12,314 bases of DNA from an uncultured Chitinophagaceae bacterium (GTDB lineage Bacteria; Bacteroidota; Bacteroidia; Chitinophagales; Chitinophagaceae): contig CALCNY010000205.1 of the NCBI GenBank assembly GCA_937897585.1, forward strand, positions 1 through 12,314. The letters are read 5' to 3'. The translations under genes were made by a program, and so were the position numbers. Numbering within the stretch: position 1 is the stretch's first letter; each line of letters opens with the position of its first letter. Positions 7,076-12,314 of the stretch are shown in pieces. A model generated the notes under the pieces. That model made no database searches and was not told the origin of the DNA. It saw only the letters and a list, made by a program, of their open reading frames with translations.

Positions 7076-7129
7076 TTGCAGGTGAGGATTTGTTTATTGT
7101 TCAACCCCTGCAATTCGGTCTAATTGAAC
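7076..7129 (+). promoter_or_regulatory. Candidate H-type pseudoknot at the 5' end of the metH leader
   Basis: TTGCAGG at 7076-7082 pairs with CCTGCAA at 7107-7113 (7 bp). Within its loop, GTTCAA at 7099-7104 is complementary to TTGAAC at 7124-7129 downstream (6 bp). Both helices can coexist only as an H-type pseudoknot, the topology used by small riboswitches such as SAM-II and preQ1. The first stem starts almost at the predicted transcription start. I do not see the conserved core of a SAM-I, SAM-II or cobalamin riboswitch. The second helix uses the same hexamer as the local repeat arrays, so it could be chance. Confidence 0.3.
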
Positions 7130-7195
7130 TAATAAACTTCTACACATCTCTTTCTGAGGTTTATCAGCATATCAATTTTACCGCCAAACAAATTT

Positions 7196-7285
7196 GTTTC
7201 AAAAGTTCAATATGTTCAATTAGTTCAAAATGTTATTTAATTCCATAACCTTTTGAACCTTTTGAACCTTCTGAACTTATTTAAC
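7196..7285. repeat. GTTCAA/TTGAAC array, copy 2 (inverted, before metH N-terminal gene)
   Basis: Five 9-mers of GTTCAA type run from 7196 to 7240, and after a short centre the reverse-orientation units (CTTTTGAAC and relatives) run to 7285. Folding 7196-7236 against 7245-7285 pairs 31 of 41 positions with an 8-nt loop at 7237-7244. The cores pair well while the three variable bases of each unit often do not. The array ends 8 nt before the ATG at 7294, so in the mRNA it would form a long hairpin next to the initiation codon. Confidence 0.8.
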
Positions 7286-7293
7286 CTTACATA

Positions 7294-8301
7294 ATGGCAG
7301 ATATAAAAGAAATACTCAAACAACGCATTCTCATCATCGATGGCGCCATGGGTACCATGATTCAGCGTTACAAATTAGAGGAAGCTGATTACAGAGGCGA
7401 TCGTTTCAAATCATGGCATAAAGATGTAAAAGGCAATAATGATTTATTAAGCATTACACAACCTGATATTATCATTGCCATTCACAAACAATATTTGGAT
7501 GCAGGTGCAGATATCATTGAAACCAACACGTTCAGCAGTACGGTGATTGCGCAGGCAGATTATGACATGCAAGAAATCGCTTACGAAATGAATGTGGCTT
7601 CTGCCCAATGTGCACGTACTGCCGCCGACGCATACACGATGCAAAATCCTGATAAACCAAGATTTGTTGCTGGTGCTATTGGTCCATTAAATAAGACATT
7701 ATCGCTTTCGCCTGATGTCAACAATCCCGGTTACAGAGCTGTAACTTTTGATGAAGTAGTGGCTGCTTATGAAGAGCAAGTTAGAGGTCTGGTTGAAGGT
7801 GGCGTTGATTTACTTTTAGTAGAAACAATATTCGATACGTTGAATGCTAAAGCAGCCATTTTTGCGATTAAGAATTTCTTCAGCAGTAACAATCTTCCGG
7901 AATTGCCAATCATGATTAGCGGTACCATTACTGATGCGAGTGGCAGAACATTAAGTGGTCAAACACTCGAAGCGTTTTATGTTTCATTAGTTCACGCGAA
8001 TCCATTGAGCATCGGTTTGAATTGTGCTTTAGGTGCTCGTGAGATGCGACCACATATCGAGGAGTTATCGTCTATTGCTAAGTGTTATACCTCTGCTTAT
8101 CCAAATGCCGGATTGCCAAATGCTTTTGGAGAGTATGATGAGCAACCACATGAAACAGCGCATATCGTTGAAGAATGGGCCAAAGAAGGATTTTTAAATA
8201 TAGTAGGAGGATGCTGTGGTACAACACCAGATCATATTAAGCATATTGCGGATGAAGTGAGTAAATATAAACCAAGGGAATTGCCAATATTTGGTTCTTA
8301 G
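7294..8301 (+). CDS. metH: Methionine synthase, homocysteine-binding (N-terminal) module as a separate protein
   Basis: This 335-residue protein corresponds to the first module of cobalamin-dependent methionine synthase, a zinc-dependent TIM barrel that activates homocysteine for methyl transfer from methylcobalamin. It shows DGAMGTMIQ near the N-terminus, the ETNTFSST segment, the GPLNKTLSLSPDV loop, SIGLNCALGA with zinc ligand C244, and the C-terminal GGCCGTTPDHI with ligands C307 and C308. It stops where this domain ends in full-length MetH, and the rest follows as the next gene. The two proteins add up to 1230 residues, close to single-chain E. coli MetH. It is read from a strong promoter at 7039-7069 through a structured leader. 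The ATG gives the normal N-terminus. A stand-alone homocysteine methyltransferase such as MmuM or BHMT is less likely given the neighbour. Confidence 0.93.
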   Translation: MADIKEILKQRILIIDGAMGTMIQRYKLEEADYRGDRFKSWHKDVKGNNDLLSITQPDIIIAIHKQYLDAGADIIETNTFSSTVIAQADYDMQEIAYEMNVASAQCARTAADAYTMQNPDKPRFVAGAIGPLNKTLSLSPDVNNPGYRAVTFDEVVAAYEEQVRGLVEGGVDLLLVETIFDTLNAKAAIFAIKNFFSSNNLPELPIMISGTITDASGRTLSGQTLEAFYVSLVHANPLSIGLNCALGAREMRPHIEELSSIAKCYTSAYPNAGLPNAFGEYDEQPHETAHIVEEWAKEGFLNIVGGCCGTTPDHIKHIADEVSKYKPRELPIFGS

Positions 8302-8383
8302 TTTAAAAGGTTCAATAAGTTCAAGAGGTTCAAACAACTTTTTGAACTTATTAAACCTCTTGAACCTCTTAAACAATTTAAAC
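8301..8383. repeat. GTTCAA/TTGAAC array, copy 3, filling the gap between the two metH genes
   Basis: Nine-base units start at 8301, overlapping the last base of the upstream TAG stop, and continue without spare sequence to 8383, directly before the ATG at 8384. The first four are in GTTCAA orientation and the rest in TTGAAC orientation. Folding 8301-8334 against 8341-8374 pairs 28 of 34 positions with a 6-nt loop; in the outer part 14 of 15 pair. Another register gives a perfect 12-bp helix (8319-8330 with 8354-8365). The whole intercistronic region is this repeat. Confidence 0.85.
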
Positions 8384-11071
8384 ATGACACAACACATACA
8401 ACCTTATCTCCGTCTCAGCGGCCTAGAACCACTAATCGTTCGTCCGGAAACAAATTTTGTGAATGTTGGTGAACGAACCAACGTAACCGGAAGTAAGAAA
8501 TTTGCCCGATTAATCAGAGAAGGACTTTATGAAGAAGCATTATCAGTTGCTCGTCAGCAAGTAGAAAGTGGCGCACAGGTAATTGATATAAATATGGATG
8601 ACGCCTTGTTGGATGGCGTTGCAGCGATGACGACCTTTTTAAATCTGGTACAATCAGAGCCTGATATTGCTCGCATTCCGATTATGATTGACAGTAGTAA
8701 GTTTGAGATAATCGAAGCTGGATTGAAATGTGTACAAGGAAAATGTATTGTAAACTCCATCTCCATGAAAGAAGGAGAACAGAAATTTATTGAGCAAGCA
8801 ATTATCTGTAAAAACTTTGGTGCAGCGGTTATAGTAATGGCATTCGATGAAGTGGGACAGGCTGACACCAAAATCAGAAAAGTTGAAATTTGTCACAGAG
8901 CTTATAAAATCTTGACAGAGCAAGTTGGCTTTGCACCTGAAGACATCATTTTTGATCCCAATATTTTTGCTATTGCTAAAGGTATTGAAGAACATAACAA
9001 TTACGCTGTTGATTTCATTGAAGCTACAAGAGAAATAAAACAACTGATGCCGTTGACTAAAGTAAGTGGCGGTGTGAGTAATGTTTCCTTTTCTTTCAGA
9101 GGCAATGATCACGTGAGAGAAGCCATCCACAGTGTGTTTCTTTTCCATGCTATCAAAGCCGGTATGGATATGGGCATTGTTAATGCAGGACAATTGGTTA
9201 TTTATGATGAAATAGAACCTACCTTAAAGCAGCTATGCGAAGACGTTATTCTCAATAAAAATAATGATGATAACGGCGCGACAGAAAGATTAATTGCTTT
9301 CGCAGAAACCGTAAAAGCGAAAGGCAAGGAAATTGTAAAAGATGAAAGCTGGAGAAATGAATCTGTAGAAAAAAGAATGGAACATGCCTTGGTTCATGGC
9401 ATCACAGAATATATTGATACCGATACCGAAGAAGCGAGATTGAAATATCCCAAGCCACTGGACGTGATCGAAGGTCCGTTGATGGCGGGTATGAATATAG
9501 TAGGGGATTTATTTGGAGCCGGAAAAATGTTTTTACCTCAGGTGGTAAAGAGTGCGCGTGTAATGAAAAAAGCAGTAGCTGTTCTTACTCCTTATATCGA
9601 ACAAGAAAAAGCAGACAGAATTTTAAACAACATCGGTGGTGCTGAAGAAAAAGGTCCGGCTAAAATATTATTGGCTACTGTAAAAGGCGATGTTCATGAT
9701 ATCGGAAAAAACATTGTAGGTGTTGTATTGGGTTGTAATGGATACGAAATTATCGATTTGGGTGTTATGGTTTCAGCGGATAAAATTTTAACTGAAGCCA
9801 GAAAAAATAACGTTGATATTATTGGATTGAGTGGCTTGATAACTCCTTCATTGGATGAAATGGTACACATCGCCAAAGAGATGAAGCGATTGAATATGAA
9901 CATTCCATTGTTAATTGGTGGTGCCACAACCAGCAGAATGCACACAGCTGTTAAGATAGCTCCTGAATATAATGATGGTGTGGTACATGTTCTTGATGCA
10001 TCTCGTAGTGTAACCGTTGCTGGTAGTTTGTTGAGTAAAGACCAAAAAGATAATTTCTTATCAGACATCACAAAAGAGTACACTCAATTACAAGCTGATT
10101 TCGGAAATAAAAAATCTGCCAAACAATTATTGCCATTTGCCACTGCTCAAGAAAAAACTGCCAATATCAACTGGAATGGGTTTTCTCCTGTAAAGCCCAA
10201 TTTCACTGAAACCAAGCTATTCGATAATTATTCAATTGCTGAAATTGCAACTTATATCGATTGGCAGCCTTTCTTCATCGCATGGGAAATGCATGGAAAA
10301 TTTCCTGCTATTTTAACTGATCATGTGATTGGAAAAGAAGCTACTAAATTGTATGAAGATGCACAGGTCTTGTTGAAAAAAATTATTGAAGAAAATTGGC
10401 TTTCCGCAAAAGGTGTTGTAGGATTCTGGGAAGTCAATAAAGTAGGGCCTGATAGCGTTGTTGTAAAAGATAAAAATATTCAACTTGAATTTTTAAGACA
10501 ACAAATCAAAAAAGCAGAAGGTCAACCTAATTTATCATTGGCTGATTTTATACATCCGAATCAATCTGATTATATGGGTGCTTTTTCTGTAACCATTCAA
10601 GGCATAGAAAAACATATCAAAGCTTTTGAAGAGAAGCTTGATGATTACAACAAAATAATTTTACAGGCGCTTGCAGACAGATTAGCAGAAGCTTTTGCTG
10701 AATTACTGCATCACAAAACCAGAACCGAATTCTGGGGTTATGCAAATGATGAGCAACTTTCTAATGAGCAATTGATTAGTGAAGATTATTTAGGCATTCG
10801 TCCAGCACCAGGTTATCCTGCTTGTCCTGATCACACAGAGAAATACAAATTGTTTGATTTGCTGGGAGGCGAGGAAGCCACTGGTATTCACTTAACAGAG
10901 TCATTGGCTATGTATCCGGCATCATCTGTTTGTGGTTGGTATTTCGCTCATCCCGAAAGCAAATATTTCGGTGTTGGTAAAATTGAAAAAGACCAACTTG
11001 AAGATTATGCGCAAAGAAAAGGTATGAACATTGAAGAAGCAACAAGATGGTTAAGACCTATTTTGGAATAA
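8384..11071 (+). CDS. metH: Methionine synthase, methyl-THF, cobalamin and reactivation modules
   Basis: The 895-residue product holds the remaining three modules of cobalamin-dependent methionine synthase. The methyltetrahydrofolate-binding barrel opens with NFVNVGERTNVTGS (24-37). The cobalamin cap domain includes EGPLMAGMNIVGDLFGAGKM and LPQVVKSARVM. The B12-binding Rossmann domain has D436-V-H438-D-I-G441, H438 being the lower axial cobalt ligand, then SGLITPSLDEM and IGGATTSRMHTAVK. The C-terminal AdoMet-binding reactivation domain shows IDWQPFF, R806-PAPGYPACPDHTEK and LTESLAMYPASSVCGWYF. It transfers the methyl group of 5-methyl-THF to cobalamin and then to homocysteine on its partner encoded upstream. 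The frame is open back to a TTG at 8291 inside the upstream gene, but those 31 codons translate the repeat array, so I place the start at the ATG 8384, which fits the family boundary. It is cotranscribed with the upstream gene and ends at a strong terminator. Confidence 0.95.
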   Translation: MTQHIQPYLRLSGLEPLIVRPETNFVNVGERTNVTGSKKFARLIREGLYEEALSVARQQVESGAQVIDINMDDALLDGVAAMTTFLNLVQSEPDIARIPIMIDSSKFEIIEAGLKCVQGKCIVNSISMKEGEQKFIEQAIICKNFGAAVIVMAFDEVGQADTKIRKVEICHRAYKILTEQVGFAPEDIIFDPNIFAIAKGIEEHNNYAVDFIEATREIKQLMPLTKVSGGVSNVSFSFRGNDHVREAIHSVFLFHAIKAGMDMGIVNAGQLVIYDEIEPTLKQLCEDVILNKNNDDNGATERLIAFAETVKAKGKEIVKDESWRNESVEKRMEHALVHGITEYIDTDTEEARLKYPKPLDVIEGPLMAGMNIVGDLFGAGKMFLPQVVKSARVMKKAVAVLTPYIEQEKADRILNNIGGAEEKGPAKILLATVKGDVHDIGKNIVGVVLGCNGYEIIDLGVMVSADKILTEARKNNVDIIGLSGLITPSLDEMVHIAKEMKRLNMNIPLLIGGATTSRMHTAVKIAPEYNDGVVHVLDASRSVTVAGSLLSKDQKDNFLSDITKEYTQLQADFGNKKSAKQLLPFATAQEKTANINWNGFSPVKPNFTETKLFDNYSIAEIATYIDWQPFFIAWEMHGKFPAILTDHVIGKEATKLYEDAQVLLKKIIEENWLSAKGVVGFWEVNKVGPDSVVVKDKNIQLEFLRQQIKKAEGQPNLSLADFIHPNQSDYMGAFSVTIQGIEKHIKAFEEKLDDYNKIILQALADRLAEAFAELLHHKTRTEFWGYANDEQLSNEQLISEDYLGIRPAPGYPACPDHTEKYKLFDLLGGEEATGIHLTESLAMYPASSVCGWYFAHPESKYFGVGKIEKDQLEDYAQRKGMNIEEATRWLRPILE

Positions 11072-11101
11072 ATCCAGATTTTGAGCTTGAAAACCATAAT
11101 A

Positions 11102-11143
11102 AAAAAACTCGCTAATTATGAAATTATCTTTAGCGAGTTTTTT
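11102..11143. terminator. Bidirectional intrinsic terminator between metH and the regulator gene
   Basis: Bases 11102-11115 are perfectly complementary to 11130-11143 (14 bp, with the G/C-containing core CTCGCTAA / TTAGCGAG) around a 14-nt loop. Six As on the left arm and six Ts on the right give a U tract after the stem on either strand, so it can stop both the rightward metH transcript and the leftward regulator transcript. It lies 30 bases from each stop codon. Confidence 0.9.
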
Positions 11144-11173
11144 ATATAGTAATCTTTTTCAACATTGAAAGCA

Positions 11174-12235
11174 TCAATTGAACATGCCTTCCAGTTTTTT
11201 CTCATTCATGATCGTGATATGACCATCTTTAATATCAATTAATTTTTCGTTTTTGAAATCACTTAATGTTCTGATAAGTGATTCTGTAGCTGTACCTGCA
11301 ATATTGGCGAGGTTTTCTCTGCTGATATCGATTCTGAAATTTTCAGGATTGCCGTTTACATGATATTTATTTTTTAATGCCATCAATGCATCAGCAACTT
11401 TTTTTCTTAAAGAGTTATAAGCAAGATTTAGTAAATGGTGTTCTTTATCAGCAATGTTTTTAGCAAGTAGGTTAATAAATTTTTGTGCTACTTCTTTGCT
11501 GTTACTTAATAACTCTTCAAATTCTTTTTTTGGAATGATAGCGATTTCACAATCATCAATAGCTTCTGCAGTTTCTCTGTATACACTTCCTTGAAGCAAT
11601 GCGATATGTCCAAGAAAATCACCCGCAGAATATAAATCGGTTACTAGTTCTTTACCGTCATCATTTGATTTGAACGTTTTTATTTTTCCACTTAATACAT
11701 AATATAATTGAGTAGGATGGTTTCCTTCTTTGTAAATAACTTGTTTTTTCTTGTAAGTATTGGTGCTTCTGTTTTCAACCATTGCTTTTATAGCATCACC
11801 ACCCGAACTTTCGAGGATAAGCTGGTGAACACCATCCATGTCTTTTGAGAATTCCTTTTTAAGTAAGTCTACTTTTTTAAGTCGGCTGTCAACTGCATTT
11901 AATAATTCTGTAGCATCAAATGGCTTGGTGATATAATCATCAGCGCCTAATTCCATTCCTTTTCTAAAATCATTTCTTTCTGTTTTAGCGGTAAGAAAAA
12001 TGAAAGGAGTGTTTTTAATTTCTTCTTGTTTTTGAATAGCATGAAGCACACCATAACCATCGAGCACTGGCATCATGATATCACAAATTATTAAATCCGG
12101 TTTTACATCAATAGCTTTTTCTACTCCCAGCTTTCCATTAGGAGCAGTAAAAACATTATACATCGCCAGCTCAAGAATTTCAGCTGTATTTTCTCTGATT
12201 TCGTCGTTGTCTTCAATCAATAAAATTGTTTTCAT
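11174..12235 (-). CDS. Response-regulator receiver fused to a CRP/FNR-type sensor and DNA-binding domain
   Basis: This 353-residue protein begins with a complete receiver domain (about 1-120): acidic pocket E8/D9, phosphoacceptor D52 in CDIMMPVLDG, T82 in FLTAKT and K104 in ITKPFD. After a helical linker comes a cyclic-nucleotide-binding-type beta barrel (about 155-245, from VIYKEGNHPTQLYYVLSGKI), the long helix (about 245-275) and a Crp-type helix-turn-helix with SRENLANIAGTATESLIRTL (305-324). It should be a cytoplasmic transcription factor whose activity is set by phosphorylation from a histidine kinase. In the phosphate-binding cassette, FLGHIALLQGSVYRETAEA, the glutamate that usually follows the glycine is replaced by H210 while R220 is kept, so cAMP binding is doubtful. 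No kinase gene is within the window. The ATG start gives the normal receiver N-terminus. Confidence 0.9.
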   Translation of the reverse strand: MKTILLIEDNDEIRENTAEILELAMYNVFTAPNGKLGVEKAIDVKPDLIICDIMMPVLDGYGVLHAIQKQEEIKNTPFIFLTAKTERNDFRKGMELGADDYITKPFDATELLNAVDSRLKKVDLLKKEFSKDMDGVHQLILESSGGDAIKAMVENRSTNTYKKKQVIYKEGNHPTQLYYVLSGKIKTFKSNDDGKELVTDLYSAGDFLGHIALLQGSVYRETAEAIDDCEIAIIPKKEFEELLSNSKEVAQKFINLLAKNIADKEHHLLNLAYNSLRKKVADALMALKNKYHVNGNPENFRIDISRENLANIAGTATESLIRTLSDFKNEKLIDIKDGHITIMNEKKLEGMFN

Positions 12236-12276
12236 GTTTGTAATTTTAAATTGTTAAGAAATGACACCTATGTTTC

Positions 12277-12306
12277 CAAAGAATTAATCTATAGATTGAT
12301 GTGCAA
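12277..12306 (-). promoter_or_regulatory. Possible promoter of the receiver-CRP regulator, with a palindrome in the spacer
   Basis: Read on the minus strand, TTG (12306-12304) is followed after 19 nt by ATTCTTTG (12284-12277), which keeps the TTTG half of the -7 consensus but not the leading TA. The spacer contains the perfect 12-bp palindrome AATCTATAGATT at 12286-12297, which could be an operator, perhaps for autoregulation. The predicted leader is about 35-40 nt. Confidence 0.35.
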
Positions 12307-12314
12307 TTAATATA

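Noticed and set aside
7024..7248. A 74-codon open frame after recR
   Set aside because: It starts with TTG inside the recR end, runs across the metH promoter and into the repeat array, and its translation shows no recognisable domain.
7070..7293. Cobalamin or SAM riboswitch in the metH leader
   Set aside because: The conserved B12 box and the SAM-I and SAM-II cores are not visible; only a generic pseudoknot arrangement remains, reported as a candidate.
7294..8301. A stand-alone homocysteine methyltransferase (MmuM/BHMT type) unrelated to MetH
   Set aside because: The next gene encodes exactly the missing MetH modules and lacks its own homocysteine domain, so the pair is best read as a split MetH.
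8291..8383. A 31-codon N-terminal extension of the second MetH protein from a TTG codon
   Set aside because: It overlaps the upstream gene and translates the repeat array. The ATG at 8384 precedes the conserved folate-domain start at a normal distance.
7196..8383. CRISPR array or mobile-element ends at the GTTCAA repeats
   Set aside because: Units are 9 nt without spacers, there are no cas genes, and no transposase or target-site duplication is present.

Overview
The window looks like chromosomal DNA of a Bacteroidota bacterium, probably near Chitinophagaceae (family level is inference). The evidence is: AT-rich intergenic DNA; five good matches to the Bacteroidota -7 promoter element TAnnTTTG just upstream of genes; no convincing Shine-Dalgarno sequences; an outer-surface lipoprotein of the typical 'CAxIGAPTGGPKD' family; and a methionine synthase encoded as two adjacent genes. 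There are no rRNA, tRNA, CRISPR, phage or transposase sequences, and nothing clearly foreign.

Layout: 1-381 is non-coding and holds a perfect 13-bp hairpin built from tandem octamers. At 382-1035 (+) is a two-helix membrane protein with TPR-like repeats. It converges on a small SRPBCC-fold protein at 1100-1570 (-), with an AT-rich hairpin between them. A short divergent region with two kinds of short-period repeats leads to a rightward run: a 1047-residue UvrD-type helicase fused to a RecB/AddB-type nuclease (1732-4875), an Ig-like lipoprotein (4926-6329) and recR (6404-7027). Each of these three has its own -7 element, so they need not form one operon. After a 266-bp leader come the two halves of cobalamin-dependent methionine synthase: the homocysteine module (7294-8301) and the pterin/B12/reactivation modules (8384-11071). 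A strong bidirectional terminator at 11102-11143 separates them from a leftward regulator joining a response-regulator receiver to a CRP/FNR-like sensor and DNA-binding domain (11174-12235).

Functionally, the helicase-nuclease and RecR both point to recombinational DNA repair, and the two MetH polypeptides together make methionine from homocysteine and 5-methyl-THF. The TPR, SRPBCC and lipoprotein genes have no assignable specific role.

The most interesting signals are non-coding. A family of arrays with a 9-nt period and GTTCAA/TTGAAC core occurs three times, each time in the leader of a gene. Two copies fold into long imperfect hairpins just before the start codons of the two MetH genes; the second fills the whole intercistronic gap. 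The metH leader also begins, at about the predicted transcription start, with a sequence that can form an H-type pseudoknot and that I cannot match to a known riboswitch. The helicase and recR promoters lie so close to the start codons that their mRNAs are probably leaderless.
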